NCBI RefSeq assembly: GCF_023277925.1
Contig: NZ_CP063832.1
Coordinates: 3,656,501-3,720,500, forward strand
DNA: 64,000 nt
Direction of reading: 5' to 3'
Origin: Pseudomonas entomophila
GTDB lineage: Bacteria; Pseudomonadota; Gammaproteobacteria; Pseudomonadales; Pseudomonadaceae
Under the pieces are notes generated by a model. The model saw nothing but the letters and a program-made list of their open reading frames with translations. It had not been told where the DNA came from and did not search any database. Of the stretch, positions 18,432 through 28,671 are shown piece after piece (position 1 is the first letter of the stretch; the number at the start of each line of letters is the position of its first letter). The translations under genes were made by a program, and so were the position numbers.

Positions 18432-20189
18432 ATGCGCCGCCTGTTTTTCCTGCTGTTCCTGCTGCTGGCCAGCCCCGCCTTCGCCACGGGCCTGCTCGAC
18501 AACCGCCCCAGCGCCACCCTCGGCGCCGCCGCCAACAGCACCGATTTCCTGCCCGTGCACGAGGCCTTCAAGCTCAGCCTGGTCCAGGCCGACGCGCACA
18601 GCATCAAGCTGCGTTTCGTCGCCACCGACGGCTACTACCTCTACCGCCACCGCTTCCAGTTCCGCACCGAACCTGCGCACGTCAAGCTCGGCACACCGGA
18701 CATCCCCAAGGGTGAAGCCAAGCACGACGAGTTCTTCGGCGACGTCGAGGTCTACCACGGCGTGCTCGACATCGAGGTGCCGCGCAACGACCCGCGCGCC
18801 TTCACCCTGCTGGTGGGCTACCAGGGCTGCGCCGACAAGGGCCTGTGTTACCCACCGGAAACCGAACGGCTGAGCATCGACGGCGAAGGCGCCCCGCTGC
18901 CAGCGGCCGCTGAGCAGGGCTGGACCTGGAAATCCCTGCTGCTGTTCTTTCTCGCCGGTGTCGGCCTGACCTTCACCCCGTGCGTGCTGCCCATGCTGCC
19001 GATCCTCTCCGGCGTGGTGTTGCGCGGCCAGGTTGGCGGCTTGCGCGGGCTGTCGCTGTCGCTGGCCTACGTGCTGCCGATGGCGGCCAGCTTCGCCGTG
19101 CTGGGCGCGTTGATGGGCCTGTTCGGTGCCGGGCTGAACCTGCAGGCGCGCCTGCAATCGGCCTGGGTGCTGGTGCCGTTCGCGGCGTTCTTCGTGCTGT
19201 TTGCCCTGGCCATGTTCGGGCTGTTCGACCTCAAGCTGCCGCTTGCCCTGAGCAGCCGCCTGGACACCCTCGCCCATCGCACCAAGGGCGGCTCGCTGGT
19301 GGGCGCAGCGGTGCTGGGTGTGCTTTCCAGCCTGCTGGTATCCCCCTGCGTCTCGGCGCCCCTGGCTGGCGCGCTGCTGTACATCAGTGCCAGCGGCGAT
19401 GCCCTGGGCGGCGCACTGAAGCTGTTCGCCCTGGGGCTGGGCATGGGCGCCCCCCTGCTGCTGGTGGCCACCGGTGGCGCCGCCTGGCTGCCCAAAAGCG
19501 GCCCATGGATGAACACGGTCAAGAACGCCATTGGCGTATTGCTGCTGGGCTTGGCCATCGGCCTGCTAAGCCGCGTGTTGCCTGGCCCGGTCACACTGCT
19601 GCTGGTCGGCCTGCTCGCTGGCGGCGTGGCACTGTTCCTCGGTGCCCTGGAATTCGTGGTCAAGACCCCGCGCCAGCGCCTGGCGCAGCTGCTCGGCCTG
19701 GCCCTGCTGGTGTACGCCCTGGCCTGCGGGTACGGCGCCCTGAGCGGTCAAGGCGACCCGCTGCGCCCGCTGCCCCCGCCGGTCGTAGCCGGTACCGCGA
19801 TGGCGGTGCAAACCGATACCTGGCAAACCATCACCACCCCCTCCGCGCTCGATGCGGCCCTGGCCGAAGCCAAGGCCGCAGGCCAACCGGTGCTGCTGGA
19901 CTGGTACGCCGACTGGTGCATCAGTTGCAAGGTGATCGAACACGAAGTGCTCAACGCCGAGCAGGTACGGGCGCAACTGGGCGCCTTTCGCCTGCTGCGC
20001 TTCGACATCACCGAGAGCAACGCCGAGCAGCGCGCCCTGCTCGACCGCTATCGCCTGTTCGGCCCGCCCGCGCTGATGTTCTTTGCGGCGAACGGCAGCG
20101 AACTGACCACTGATCGGGTCATTGGCGAGATAAACGCCGGCGATTTCGCCCAGGTTCTGGCGCGCGTGCGCGGCCAACTCGGTCTATAA
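18432..20189 (+). CDS. dsbD: Thiol:disulfide interchange protein DsbD
   Basis: Carries electrons from cytoplasmic thioredoxin across the inner membrane to periplasmic DsbC, CcmG and similar proteins. From the ATG at 18432 it has 585 residues: signal peptide (LFFLLFLLLASPAFA), N-terminal periplasmic domain with its Cys pair (GCADKGLCYPP), eight-helix core with TPCVLPMLP and SPCVSAPL, and C-terminal thioredoxin domain with WCISC. All six catalytic cysteines are present. The frame stays open 28 codons upstream, but that part lacks signal-peptide character and overlaps sequence next to the REP. Confidence 0.95.
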   Translation: MRRLFFLLFLLLASPAFATGLLDNRPSATLGAAANSTDFLPVHEAFKLSLVQADAHSIKLRFVATDGYYLYRHRFQFRTEPAHVKLGTPDIPKGEAKHDEFFGDVEVYHGVLDIEVPRNDPRAFTLLVGYQGCADKGLCYPPETERLSIDGEGAPLPAAAEQGWTWKSLLLFFLAGVGLTFTPCVLPMLPILSGVVLRGQVGGLRGLSLSLAYVLPMAASFAVLGALMGLFGAGLNLQARLQSAWVLVPFAAFFVLFALAMFGLFDLKLPLALSSRLDTLAHRTKGGSLVGAAVLGVLSSLLVSPCVSAPLAGALLYISASGDALGGALKLFALGLGMGAPLLLVATGGAAWLPKSGPWMNTVKNAIGVLLLGLAIGLLSRVLPGPVTLLLVGLLAGGVALFLGALEFVVKTPRQRLAQLLGLALLVYALACGYGALSGQGDPLRPLPPPVVAGTAMAVQTDTWQTITTPSALDAALAEAKAAGQPVLLDWYADWCISCKVIEHEVLNAEQVRAQLGAFRLLRFDITESNAEQRALLDRYRLFGPPALMFFAANGSELTTDRVIGEINAGDFAQVLARVRGQLGL

Positions 20190-20221
20190 CTCCCTGCGGG
20201 CGGTGAAAAATCTCGCTACAA

Positions 20222-20247
20222 GTGACCAGAGTTAATCATCTGGTCAC
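20222..20247. promoter_or_regulatory. Perfect 9-bp inverted repeat upstream of aroQ-accBC
   Basis: GTGACCAGA-gttaatca-TCTGGTCAC, spacer 8. It is 120 bases before aroQ, has no T-run and is not a REP. The dyad is shaped like an operator for a dimeric repressor, but no regulator can be named from sequence. Confidence 0.5.
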
Positions 20248-20366
20248 ATACTTTGCGCGAACCTCGGACATCGTGCCGGCTATTGCCGGGAACTGGACAC
20301 CCATCGCTGGTTCCGGCATAGTCGCCGCGCTATGTCGAATTGCCCTACAAAACCAAGGAATCGCAG

Positions 20367-20819
20367 ATGGCAACCCTACTGGTGCTGCACGGCCCCAACC
20401 TGAACCTGCTCGGGACCCGCGAACCGGGTCATTACGGCGCTGCCACGCTAGCGCAGATCAATCAGGACCTGGAGCAGCGCGCCCGCGCCGCCGGCCATCA
20501 TCTGCAATACCTGCAGAGCAATGCCGAGTACGAATTGATCGACCGTATCCATGCCGCGCGCAACGAAGGCGTGGACTTCATCCTGATCAATCCGGCCGCT
20601 TTCACCCACACCAGCGTCGCATTACGTGACGCATTGCTTGCGGTGAGCATCCCATTCATCGAAGTGCACCTCTCCAACGTGCACAAGCGTGAACCGTTCC
20701 GTCACCACTCCTACTTCTCCGATGTCGCCGTGGGAGTGATCTGCGGCCTCGGCGCCACCGGTTACCGGTTGGCCCTGGAGTCGGCGCTGGAACACCTGGC
20801 TATGAACGCACAGCCCTGA
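20367..20819 (+). CDS. aroQ: 3-dehydroquinate dehydratase, type II
   Basis: Dehydrates 3-dehydroquinate to 3-dehydroshikimate in the shikimate pathway. 150 residues, the normal type II size. Marks: [16 protein letters not shown] with the active-site Tyr on the lid loop, [31 protein letters not shown] with substrate-binding Asn, and [17 protein letters not shown] with the catalytic His region. The ATG at 20367 starts nine codons into a slightly longer frame and gives the conserved N-terminus. It lies ahead of accB-accC, an order common in gamma-proteobacteria. Confidence 0.96.
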   Translation: MATLLVLHGPNLNLLGTREPGHYGAATLAQINQDLEQRARAAGHHLQYLQSNAEYELIDRIHAARNEGVDFILINPAAFTHTSVALRDALLAVSIPFIEVHLSNVHKREPFRHHSYFSDVAVGVICGLGATGYRLALESALEHLAMNAQP

Positions 20820-20859
20820 TGACACAAGGTCTTGGCCCACGGGCCGAGGCTCAGAAGAA

Positions 20860-20878
20860 ACGTTTTCGACACGTTTTC
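20860..20878. promoter_or_regulatory. Direct repeat ACGTTTTC x2 before accB
   Basis: ACGTTTTC occurs at 20860 and 20871, an 11-bp period, 40 bases before the accB start. A hairpin (cTTGGCCC-ac-GGGCCGAg, 20831-20848) sits just upstream. The periodic repeat could be a protein site on one face of the helix. Confidence 0.3.
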
Positions 20879-20917
20879 AAATTACGTCCCCGACCGAACC
20901 TTGGGAGTTGATGATTA

Positions 20918-21385
20918 ATGGATATCCGTAAAGTCAAGAAGCTGATCGAACTGCTGGAAGAGTCTGGCATCGACGAACTGGAGATCAAGGAAGGCGAAGA
21001 GTCCGTTCGCATCAGCCGTCACAGCAAGACCCCGGCCGGCGCCCAGTACTTCGCCGCCCCGGCGCCGATGGCCGCTCCGGTCGCCGCCGCAGCCCCGGTT
21101 GCCGCTGCCGCTCCGGCCGCTGAAGCCGCTGCCGCCGCGCCAGCCCTGAAAGGCACCGTGATCCGCTCGCCTATGGTCGGCACCTTCTACCGCAAGCCTT
21201 CGCCAACTTCGCCGAACTATGCTGAAGTCGGCCAGGCCGTGAAGAAAGGCGACACCCTGTGCATCGTCGAAGCCATGAAGATGATGAACCACATCGAAGC
21301 CGAGATCGGCGGTGTGATCGACGCCATCCTGGTGGAAGACGGCCAGCCGGTTGAGTTCGACCAGCCGCTGTTCACCATCGTTTGA
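20918..21385 (+). CDS. accB: Biotin carboxyl carrier protein of acetyl-CoA carboxylase
   Basis: Carries the biotin that shuttles CO2 between AccC and the AccAD transferase, first step of fatty acid synthesis. 155 residues: N-terminal segment ([16 protein letters not shown]) that contacts AccC, an Ala/Pro linker (about 45-75), and the biotinyl domain with the thumb ([15 protein letters not shown]) and EAMKMMN, whose Lys is biotinylated. accC starts 17 bases after its stop. Confidence 0.97.
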   Translation: MDIRKVKKLIELLEESGIDELEIKEGEESVRISRHSKTPAGAQYFAAPAPMAAPVAAAAPVAAAAPAAEAAAAAPALKGTVIRSPMVGTFYRKPSPTSPNYAEVGQAVKKGDTLCIVEAMKMMNHIEAEIGGVIDAILVEDGQPVEFDQPLFTIV

Positions 21386-21402
21386 TTCGCGGAGAACCAA
21401 CG

Positions 21403-22758
21403 ATGTCTGGGAAGCTTGAAAAAGTCCTGATCGCCAACCGCGGGGAAATTGCCCTGCGGATCCTGCGTGCCTGCAAAGAGCTGGGCATCAAGACCGTCGC
21501 CGTGCACTCCACGGCCGACCGTGAACTGATGCACCTGGGCCTGGCGGACGAGTCGGTCTGCATCGGCCCGGCATCGTCCAAGGAGTCGTACCTGCACATC
21601 CCGGCGATCATCGCCGCCGCCGAAGTGACAGGCGCCACCGCCATCCACCCGGGCTACGGCTTCCTCGCGGAAAACGCCGACTTCGCCGAGCAGGTGGAAA
21701 AATCCGGCTTCGCCTTCATCGGCCCGAAAGCCGACACCATTCGCCTGATGGGCGACAAGGTTTCGGCCAAGGACGCAATGATCAAGTCGGGCGTGCCGAC
21801 CGTGCCAGGCTCCGACGGCCCGCTGCCGGAAGACGAAGAGGTTGCCCTGGCAATCGCTCGTGACGTCGGCTACCCGGTGATCATCAAGGCCGCCGGTGGC
21901 GGTGGTGGTCGCGGCATGCGCGTGGTGCACAAGGAAGAAGACCTGATCGAGTCAGCCAAGCTGACCCGCACCGAAGCCGGTGCCGCGTTCGGCAACCCGA
22001 TGGTGTATCTGGAAAAGTTCCTGACCAACCCACGCCACGTGGAAGTGCAGGTACTGTCCGACGGCCAGGGCAACGCCGTGCATCTGGGCGACCGTGACTG
22101 CTCGCTGCAGCGCCGTCACCAGAAGGTACTGGAAGAAGCCCCGGCCCCGGGCATCGACGAGAAGGCCCGCCAGGAAGTCTTCAAGCGTTGCGTCGACGCG
22201 TGCATCGAGATCGGCTACCGCGGTGCCGGTACCTTCGAGTTCCTGTACGAGAACGGCCGCTTCTACTTCATCGAGATGAACACCCGCGTCCAGGTCGAGC
22301 ATCCGGTCTCGGAAATGGTCACCGGCATCGACATCGTCAAGGAGATGCTCAGCATCGCCGCTGGCAACAAGCTGTCGTTCCGCCAGGAAGACGTGGTCAT
22401 CCGTGGCCACTCGCTGGAGTGCCGGATCAACGCCGAAGACCCGAAGAAGTTCATCCCGAGCCCAGGCAAGGTGAAGCACTTCCACGCCCCGGGCGGCAAC
22501 GGCGTTCGCGTCGATTCGCACCTGTACAGCGGCTACTCGGTTCCGCCGAACTACGATTCGTTGATCGGCAAGCTGATCACCTACGGCAAGGACCGCGACG
22601 AAGCCATGGCGCGCATGCGCAATGCCCTGGACGAGATCGTCGTCGATGGCATCAAGACCAACATCCCGCTGCACCGCGACCTGGTGCGTGATGAAGGTTT
22701 CTGCAAAGGCGGCGTCAACATCCACTACCTCGAGCACAAACTGGCCAACCAGGAGTGA
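21403..22758 (+). CDS. accC: Biotin carboxylase subunit of acetyl-CoA carboxylase
   Basis: Carboxylates the biotin of AccB using ATP and bicarbonate. 451 residues from the ATG at 21403, preceded by GGAGAACC; the upstream in-frame ATG at 21382 overlaps accB and is not needed. Visible: [13 protein letters not shown], the ATP-grasp glycine loop ([10 protein letters not shown]), [20 protein letters not shown] and [15 protein letters not shown] with catalytic Glu, Asn and Arg. It ends the operon with a strong terminator. Confidence 0.98.
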   Translation: MSGKLEKVLIANRGEIALRILRACKELGIKTVAVHSTADRELMHLGLADESVCIGPASSKESYLHIPAIIAAAEVTGATAIHPGYGFLAENADFAEQVEKSGFAFIGPKADTIRLMGDKVSAKDAMIKSGVPTVPGSDGPLPEDEEVALAIARDVGYPVIIKAAGGGGGRGMRVVHKEEDLIESAKLTRTEAGAAFGNPMVYLEKFLTNPRHVEVQVLSDGQGNAVHLGDRDCSLQRRHQKVLEEAPAPGIDEKARQEVFKRCVDACIEIGYRGAGTFEFLYENGRFYFIEMNTRVQVEHPVSEMVTGIDIVKEMLSIAAGNKLSFRQEDVVIRGHSLECRINAEDPKKFIPSPGKVKHFHAPGGNGVRVDSHLYSGYSVPPNYDSLIGKLITYGKDRDEAMARMRNALDEIVVDGIKTNIPLHRDLVRDEGFCKGGVNIHYLEHKLANQE

Positions 22759-22774
22759 TCGCGTTAGCGTGATG

Positions 22775-22806
22775 AAAAAGCCCCGGCCCCGTGCCGGGGT
22801 TTTTTA
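22775..22806 (+). terminator. Rho-independent terminator after accC
   Basis: CCCCGGC-cccgt-GCCGGGG (22781-22799) is followed by seven T, with an A-rich stretch on the 5' side that would also pair with the T-run. Confidence 0.9.
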
Positions 22807-22966
22807 TTGCTGCCTTGAGGGAGGCGGCACTCGACCTCACGGGCGCTAAATCTGTTACGGCGAACACCTTCTCCCCTACCTCTACAAACCCCCCGCACTC
22901 GCGTAAACTGGCGGCCTTTTCGCGCAGCCTCGGGCTGCCCCTGTCGATTTACCAAAGGTGCCCGCC

Positions 22967-23845
22967 ATGCCCTGGCTGCAAGTACGCCTGGCCATCAGCC
23001 CGGAACAAGCCGAAACCTACGAAGACGCCCTGCTGGAAGTGGGTGCCGTCTCGGTGACGTTCATGGACGCCGAAGACCAGCCGATTTTCGAACCCGACCT
23101 CAACACCACCCCGCTGTGGTCGCACACGCACCTGCTGGCGCTGTTCGAAGCCGACACCAACCCCGAGCAGGTGTTCGCCCACCTGCGCCTGCTCACCGGC
23201 GGCGACCTGCCCGAGCACCAGGCCGAAGTGATCGAGGACCAGGACTGGGAGCGCAGCTGGATGGACAACTTCCAGCCCATGCGTTTCGGCCAGCGCCTGT
23301 GGATCGTCCCCAGCTGGCACGAAGCACCGGAGCAAGACGCGGTCAACCTGCTGCTCGACCCGGGCCTGGCCTTCGGCACTGGCACCCACCCGACCACCGC
23401 GCTGTGCCTGGAATGGCTCGATGGCCAGCAGCTCGACGGCACGCAAGTGCTGGACTTCGGCTGCGGCTCGGGCATCCTCGCCATTGCCGCGCTGCTACTG
23501 GGTGCCCGTGAAGCGGTTGGCACCGACATCGACGTGCAGGCCCTGGAGGCTTCCCGCGACAACGCCCAGCGCAACGGTATCGCCGACAATCTGTTCGCCC
23601 TGTACCTGCCCGAGCAGATGCCGGCCATGCAAGCCGACGTGTTGGTCGCTAACATCCTGGCCGGCCCGCTGGTGTCGCTGGCACCGCAACTGTCCGGCCT
23701 GGTACGCCCCGGTGGCCTGCTGGCGTTGTCGGGCATCCTCGCCGAACAGGGTGAGGAGGTGGCCGCCGCCTATGCCGCCGACTTCGAGCTGGACCCGATC
23801 GTCGTTCGCGATGGCTGGGTACGCATCAGTGGCCGCCGCCGCTAA
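22967..23845 (+). CDS. prmA: Ribosomal protein L11 methyltransferase
   Basis: Trimethylates lysines and the N-terminus of L11 with S-adenosylmethionine. 292 residues from the ATG at 22967 (AAAGG at 22954-22958). The N-terminal part binds L11 ([16 protein letters not shown]), and the C-terminal part is a class I methyltransferase with [19 protein letters not shown] and the [12 protein letters not shown] motif where NI replaces NPPY, as usual for PrmA. It is separated from accC by the terminator and starts a new unit with the DUF3426 gene 43 bases downstream. Confidence 0.96.
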   Translation: MPWLQVRLAISPEQAETYEDALLEVGAVSVTFMDAEDQPIFEPDLNTTPLWSHTHLLALFEADTNPEQVFAHLRLLTGGDLPEHQAEVIEDQDWERSWMDNFQPMRFGQRLWIVPSWHEAPEQDAVNLLLDPGLAFGTGTHPTTALCLEWLDGQQLDGTQVLDFGCGSGILAIAALLLGAREAVGTDIDVQALEASRDNAQRNGIADNLFALYLPEQMPAMQADVLVANILAGPLVSLAPQLSGLVRPGGLLALSGILAEQGEEVAAAYAADFELDPIVVRDGWVRISGRRR

Positions 23846-23888
23846 GCGCGCCTAGACTCAATTCCTGCACAGCTCCCCGGATCGCCGC

Positions 23889-25217
23889 ATGACCGACAGT
23901 TTCGTCACCCAGTGCCCGCATTGCCAGACCAGCTTTCGCGTCACCCATCACCAGTTGAGCGTGGCCCGCGGCGTGGTGCGCTGCGGCAATTGCCTGCAGG
24001 TGTTCAATGCGGCGAAGCAGCTGCTGGAGCAGAACCGCGCCGCCAGCGACCGGGGCGCCGCACCGCCAGCCGAGCCTGCCCCCGCTGCCCCACCGTTACC
24101 CGTGGCACCGCCGGTCGCCGAACCGCCCACAGCGGACGAAAACGACTGGGCGGTGACCGCCGAGGAGCTGGACGCCCTCGACCTGGACTCGGAGCTCGCG
24201 CGCCTGGAGCGTCGCAGCCCGGCCGAGCGCCAGGCGGCCATCCCAGGTAGCACGCTGCACGCCCGACGTGACGACCAAGGCACCGAGGAACCAGCAGACG
24301 AGCTGTTCGGCACCGCCACCGACGATGACCTAGCCCCGGCACCGGAGCGAGACACCGCCCCAGTGCTGGTGGAACAGGCACCGCTTGACCTGGACCCGAT
24401 CACCGACGAACGCACCGAACCTACATTGGGCACGACGGATCTCGACCTGGACGACGAACCACCGGTACGCAACCAGGCGCTGGAGGACGACCTCGACACG
24501 CCGGGCATGCCCCTCTCCACCCACGACGAGCCGCTACCTGCAAAAGGCTTGTCCGCAGTGGACGATGAAGTGCGTGGCGAGCGCCTGTCGGCCCATGGCG
24601 ACGACACGCTGGAAGATCACCCCATCGAGCGCCTGGAACCCAGCCTGCAGGGCAAGCCCGAGCGCCCGAACAAGGAACCCTTGGTCGACGTGGTCGACGA
24701 TCCGCTGCAACTGGCCTGGGAAAAACCCGCACCGAATTGGGGCAAGCGTTTGCTGTGGGGTTTCCTGACCCTGCTGGCCGCCGGCCTGCTGGCGTTCCAG
24801 TACGTCTGGTTCCATTTCGACGAGATGGCTCGCCAGGACCAGTACCGCCCCTGGTTCCAGCAGCTATGCCCGATGGTCGGCTGCCAGGTGCCGACCCGTG
24901 TCGACATCTCACGCATCAAGAGCAGCAACCTGGTGGTGCGCAGCCACCCGGACTTCAAGGGCGCATTGATCGTCGACGCGATCATCTACAACCGCGCGCC
25001 CTTCGCCCAACCCTTCCCCCTGCTGGAGCTGCGCTTCGCCGACCTCAACGGCCAGCTGATCGCCAGCCGGCGCTTCAAGCCCAGTGAGTACCTGTCGGGC
25101 GAGCTGGCGGGCCGTGGCGAAATGCCCAGCCAGACGCCGATCCACATCGCCCTGGACATCCTCGACCCAGGGCCGAAGGCGGTGAACTACAGCCTGAGCT
25201 TCCGTTCGCCGGAGTAA
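23889..25217 (+). CDS. Zinc-ribbon DUF3426 membrane protein
   Basis: 442 residues. The N-terminus is an MJ0042-type zinc ribbon (CPHCQTSF ... VRCGNCLQVFNA). Residues about 45-285 are a low-complexity linker rich in Pro, Asp and Glu. One membrane helix follows (LLWGFLTLLAAGLLAFQYVWF), then the DUF3426 domain outside the cytoplasm, with a Cys pair (QLCPMVGCQVP). Function unknown; the layout suggests a sensor or an adaptor that links a cytoplasmic metal-binding head to the periplasm. It follows prmA in other pseudomonads too. Confidence 0.85.
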   Translation: MTDSFVTQCPHCQTSFRVTHHQLSVARGVVRCGNCLQVFNAAKQLLEQNRAASDRGAAPPAEPAPAAPPLPVAPPVAEPPTADENDWAVTAEELDALDLDSELARLERRSPAERQAAIPGSTLHARRDDQGTEEPADELFGTATDDDLAPAPERDTAPVLVEQAPLDLDPITDERTEPTLGTTDLDLDDEPPVRNQALEDDLDTPGMPLSTHDEPLPAKGLSAVDDEVRGERLSAHGDDTLEDHPIERLEPSLQGKPERPNKEPLVDVVDDPLQLAWEKPAPNWGKRLLWGFLTLLAAGLLAFQYVWFHFDEMARQDQYRPWFQQLCPMVGCQVPTRVDISRIKSSNLVVRSHPDFKGALIVDAIIYNRAPFAQPFPLLELRFADLNGQLIASRRFKPSEYLSGELAGRGEMPSQTPIHIALDILDPGPKAVNYSLSFRSPE

Positions 25218-25230
25218 CCGACAGATGGCA

Positions 25231-25250
25231 GGGCCAGGTTCTGGCCCTTT
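25231..25250 (+). terminator. Likely weak terminator after the DUF3426 gene
   Basis: GGGCCAG-gtt-CTGGCCC followed by TTT only. Position just past the stop codon supports the call; the short T-run weakens it. Confidence 0.5.
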
Positions 25251-25253
25251 CAC

Positions 25254-25340
25254 CTGTAAGAGCGGCTTTAGCCGCGGTGCAAACGCCGCGGTGCCTGGCC
25301 CCCGCTTCGCGGGTGATCGCGGCTAAAGCCGCTCCTACGG
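25254..25340. repeat. REP pair (inverted), GGCTTTAGCCGC type
   Basis: TGTAAGAGCGGCTTTAGCCG faces CGGCTAAAGCCGCTCCTACG. The 303-base gap between the DUF3426 gene and dusB holds this pair, the hairpin before it and, from about 25400 on, an AT-richer stretch (TTTATCC, TATCAT) that should carry the dusB-fis promoter. Confidence 0.85.
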
Positions 25341-25520
25341 GGGGCGCACCAGGTAAAAGGTTTCAACTTTGCCCCATGGAAGCGGCCCCAGCACCTCGTG
25401 TCATAACGCCGCAACTGTTCAGATTTTATCCAGATTCATCTTTATCCGGTCATCGAGAGCGGGTATCATGCCATCCCTTTTTCGAACTCCAATGATTCGG
25501 CCCCACAACAGGGAACACCT

Positions 25521-26534
25521 ATGTCGGCGGTACGCATCGGCCCTTACACACTGCAGAACAACCTGATCCTCGCGCCCATGGCCGGGGTCACGGACCAGCC
25601 TTTCCGCACACTTTGCAAACGCCTCGGAGCGGGCATGGTGGTGTCGGAGATGGTCACCAGCGACATGAGCCTGTGGAACAGCCGCAAGTCGAGCCTGCGC
25701 CGTATCCATGAGGGCGACGCGGAGCCGCGCTCGGTGCAGATCGCCGGTGGCGACGCACAAATGATGGCGGCGGCGGCCCGGGCGAACGTCGAAGCCGGCG
25801 CGCAGATCATCGACATCAACATGGGCTGCCCGGCAAAAAAAGTCTGCAACAAAGCCGCAGGCTCTGCTTTATTGAGAGATGAAGCCTTGGTCAACGAGAT
25901 TCTCCATGCCGTGGTCGGCGCAGTGGAGGTCCCGGTGACGCTGAAGATCCGCACCGGCTGGGACCGGGCGAACAAGAACGGCCTGAACGTGGCGAAGATC
26001 GCCGAACAGGCCGGTATCCAGGCGCTGGCGGTGCATGGCCGCACACGCGCCGACCTGTACACCGGTGAAGCCGAGTACGACACCATCGCCGCGATCAAGC
26101 AGGCGGTGTCGATCCCGGTTTTCGCCAACGGCGACGTCACCTCGCCACAAAAGGCCCGGGCGGTGCTGGACGCCACCGGCGCCGACGGCCTGCTGATCGG
26201 TCGCGCCGCCCAGGGGCGGCCGTGGATCTTCCGCGAGGTCGAGCATTACCTGCGCACGGGCGAGCACCTGCCTGCACCGGCGCTGGACGAAGTGGAACGC
26301 ATTCTGCTGGAACACCTGGCCGCGCTGCATGCCTTCTATGGCGATGTGATGGGCGTGCGTATCGCCCGCAAGCACGTTGGCTGGTACCTGGCGACCCGAC
26401 CCGGCGGCAAGGAGTTCCGCAGCCGGTTCAACGCCTTGGAAGACACACAAGCGCAGTGCGCCAACGTTCAGGCCTTTTTCGCCGAGCGTCGACAGAGCCT
26501 TGGGACAGAGGACGAACAAGGGGTGGCCGCATGA
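25521..26534 (+). CDS. dusB: tRNA-dihydrouridine synthase B
   Basis: Flavoenzyme that reduces specific uridines of tRNA to dihydrouridine. 337 residues in a TIM-barrel fold: [34 protein letters not shown] with the catalytic Cys, VHGRTR, FANGDV and [11 protein letters not shown] for FMN phosphate binding. The stop overlaps the fis start (ATGA), the classical dusB-fis operon, in which this gene's transcript carries fis. Confidence 0.96.
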   Translation: MSAVRIGPYTLQNNLILAPMAGVTDQPFRTLCKRLGAGMVVSEMVTSDMSLWNSRKSSLRRIHEGDAEPRSVQIAGGDAQMMAAAARANVEAGAQIIDINMGCPAKKVCNKAAGSALLRDEALVNEILHAVVGAVEVPVTLKIRTGWDRANKNGLNVAKIAEQAGIQALAVHGRTRADLYTGEAEYDTIAAIKQAVSIPVFANGDVTSPQKARAVLDATGADGLLIGRAAQGRPWIFREVEHYLRTGEHLPAPALDEVERILLEHLAALHAFYGDVMGVRIARKHVGWYLATRPGGKEFRSRFNALEDTQAQCANVQAFFAERRQSLGTEDEQGVAA

Positions 26535-26851
26535 CGATGATGACCGAGACATTAGTGAGTGGAACAACGCCCGTGAGCGACAACGCCAACCTCAAGCAGC
26601 ACCTGAACACGCCGAGCGAGGAGGGGCAAACGCTCCGCGACAGCGTCGAGAAGGCGCTGCACAACTACTTCGCCCACCTGGAAGGCGCTAGCGTCACGGA
26701 CGTGTACAACCTGGTGCTCTCGGAAGTCGAGGCGCCCTTGCTCGAATGCGTGATGAACTACGTCAAGGGCAACCAGACCAAGGCCAGCGAGATGCTCGGG
26801 CTCAACCGAGGCACGCTGCGCAAGAAGCTCAAGCAGTACGATCTGTTGTAA
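26531..26851 (+). CDS. fis: DNA-binding protein Fis
   Basis: Nucleoid protein that bends DNA and controls rRNA and many growth-phase genes. 106 residues from the ATG at 26531, which overlaps the dusB stop by four bases; the longer frame upstream is only the shadow of dusB. The C-terminal helix-turn-helix ([20 protein letters not shown]) is nearly identical to that of E. coli Fis. The N-terminal 30 residues are longer than in E. coli, as is normal in Pseudomonas. Confidence 0.96.
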   Translation: MTMMTETLVSGTTPVSDNANLKQHLNTPSEEGQTLRDSVEKALHNYFAHLEGASVTDVYNLVLSEVEAPLLECVMNYVKGNQTKASEMLGLNRGTLRKKLKQYDLL

Positions 26852-26869
26852 GGCCAGAACCCCAACCAG

Positions 26870-26902
26870 AAAAGGCGCTCATGCAAAGAGGCGCCTTTTT
26901 TG
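26870..26902 (+). terminator. Rho-independent terminator after fis
   Basis: AAAAGGCGC on the left pairs with GCGCCTTTT on the right, with a loop around ATGCAAA, and ends in six T. Confidence 0.85.
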
Positions 26903-26930
26903 CTGACTCCACCGCGTTATGGAATCTGAA

Positions 26931-28538
26931 ATGACCGACCAGACTACCCGCCTGCCGATCCGCCGCGCCCTGATCAGCGTCTCCGACAAGACCGGTATCC
27001 TCGAATTCGCCCGTGAGCTGCAGCAGCTCGGTGTCGAGATCCTGTCCACCGGCGGCACCTACAAGCTGCTCAAGGATAACGGCGTGAACGCGGTGGAAGT
27101 GGCCGACTACACCGGCTTCGCCGAAATGATGGACGGCCGGGTCAAAACCCTGCATCCGAAGATCCACGGCGGCATCCTCGGCCGTCGCGGCACCGACGAC
27201 GCCATCATGAACGAGCACGGCATCAAGCCGATCGACCTGGTTGCGGTCAACCTGTATCCGTTCGAAGCCACCATCAGCAAACCGGGCTGCGACCTGCCCA
27301 CCGCCATCGAGAACATCGACATCGGCGGCCCGACCATGGTCCGTTCGGCGGCGAAGAACCACAAGGACGTCGCCATCGTGGTCAACGCCAGCGACTACGC
27401 CGGCGTCGTCGACAGCTTGAAAGCCGGTGGCCTGACTTACGCCCAGCGCTTCGACCTGATGCTCAAGGCCTTCGAGCACACCGCCGCCTACGACGGCATG
27501 ATCGCCAACTACATGGGCACCATCGACCAGGCTAAAGCGACCCTGTCGACCGAAGACCGCAGCGAGTTCCCGCGCACCTTTAACAGCCAGTTCGTCAAGG
27601 CCCAGGAAATGCGCTACGGCGAAAACCCGCACCAGAGCGCGGCGTTCTACGTTGAGGCGAAGAAAGGCGAAGCCAGCATTTCCACCGCCATCCAGCTGCA
27701 GGGCAAGGAGCTGTCGTTCAACAACGTGGCCGACACCGACGCCGCGCTGGAGTGCGTGAAGAGCTTCGTCAAGCCGGCCTGCGTCATCGTCAAGCACGCC
27801 AACCCCTGCGGCGTCGCGGTCGTCCCTGAAGACGAAGGTGGCATCCGCAAGGCCTACGACCTGGCCTACGCCACCGACACCGAATCGGCCTTCGGCGGCA
27901 TCATCGCCTTCAACCGCGAACTGGACGGCGAAACCGCGAAAGCCATCGTCGAGCGTCAGTTCGTCGAAGTGATCATCGCCCCGAAAATCTCCCAGGCCGC
28001 CCGCGAAGTCGTGGCCGCCAAGCAGAACGTACGCCTGCTGGAATGCGGCGAGTGGCCAACCGAACGTGCCGCCGGTTGGGATTTCAAGCGCGTCAACGGT
28101 GGCCTGCTGGTGCAGAGCCGCGATATCGGCATGATCAGCGCCGACGACCTGAAGATCGTCACCAAGCGCGCCCCGACCGAGCAGGAAATCCACGACCTGG
28201 TGTTCGCCTGGAAAGTGGCCAAGTTCGTCAAGTCCAACGCCATCGTCTACGCCAAGAACCGCCAGACCATCGGCGTCGGCGCCGGCCAGATGAGCCGCGT
28301 CAACTCCGCGCGCATCGCCGCCATCAAGGCCGAGCACGCCGGCCTGCAGGTGCAGGGCGCGGTCATGGCCTCGGACGCGTTCTTCCCGTTCCGCGACGGC
28401 ATCGACAATGCGGCTAAAGTGGGTATCAGCGCCGTGATCCAGCCGGGTGGTTCGATGCGTGACGCCGAGGTGATTGCCGCTGCCGACGAAGCCGGTATCG
28501 CGATGGTCTTCACCGGCATGCGCCACTTCCGCCACTAA
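26931..28538 (+). CDS. purH: Bifunctional AICAR transformylase/IMP cyclohydrolase
   Basis: Catalyses the last two steps to IMP. 535 residues from the ATG at 26931, with GGAA at 26921; an in-frame ATG at 26919 is the alternative. N-terminal MGS-like cyclohydrolase domain ([39 protein letters not shown]) and C-terminal transformylase domain with [10 protein letters not shown], whose Lys and His are catalytic, and [12 protein letters not shown]. purD follows after a REP. Confidence 0.97.
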   Translation: MTDQTTRLPIRRALISVSDKTGILEFARELQQLGVEILSTGGTYKLLKDNGVNAVEVADYTGFAEMMDGRVKTLHPKIHGGILGRRGTDDAIMNEHGIKPIDLVAVNLYPFEATISKPGCDLPTAIENIDIGGPTMVRSAAKNHKDVAIVVNASDYAGVVDSLKAGGLTYAQRFDLMLKAFEHTAAYDGMIANYMGTIDQAKATLSTEDRSEFPRTFNSQFVKAQEMRYGENPHQSAAFYVEAKKGEASISTAIQLQGKELSFNNVADTDAALECVKSFVKPACVIVKHANPCGVAVVPEDEGGIRKAYDLAYATDTESAFGGIIAFNRELDGETAKAIVERQFVEVIIAPKISQAAREVVAAKQNVRLLECGEWPTERAAGWDFKRVNGGLLVQSRDIGMISADDLKIVTKRAPTEQEIHDLVFAWKVAKFVKSNAIVYAKNRQTIGVGAGQMSRVNSARIAAIKAEHAGLQVQGAVMASDAFFPFRDGIDNAAKVGISAVIQPGGSMRDAEVIAAADEAGIAMVFTGMRHFRH

Positions 28539-28564
28539 TCAGATACCAGGCCGGTCCCCGGCCC

Positions 28565-28639
28565 CTGTAGGAGCGATTCATCCGCGATTGCGATGCTGGA
28601 CTCACCGCCGCGATCACGGATGAATCCGCGCCTGCAAGG
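28565..28639. repeat. REP pair (inverted), GGATTCATCCGC type
   Basis: CTGTAGGAGCGATTCATCCG faces CGGATGAATCCGCGCCTGCA within the 133-base gap between purH and purD, so it would be part of a joint transcript. Confidence 0.8.
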
Positions 28640-28671
28640 ATCGGGGATCGCCGCCACACAGAGGTTTTGAC

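Noticed and set aside
26222..26530. N-terminal extension of Fis
   Set aside because: It is dusB in another frame; Fis begins at the overlapping ATG 26531.
26829..28535. 568-codon minus-strand frame over purH
   Set aside because: Antisense shadow of purH; no start signal and no family features.
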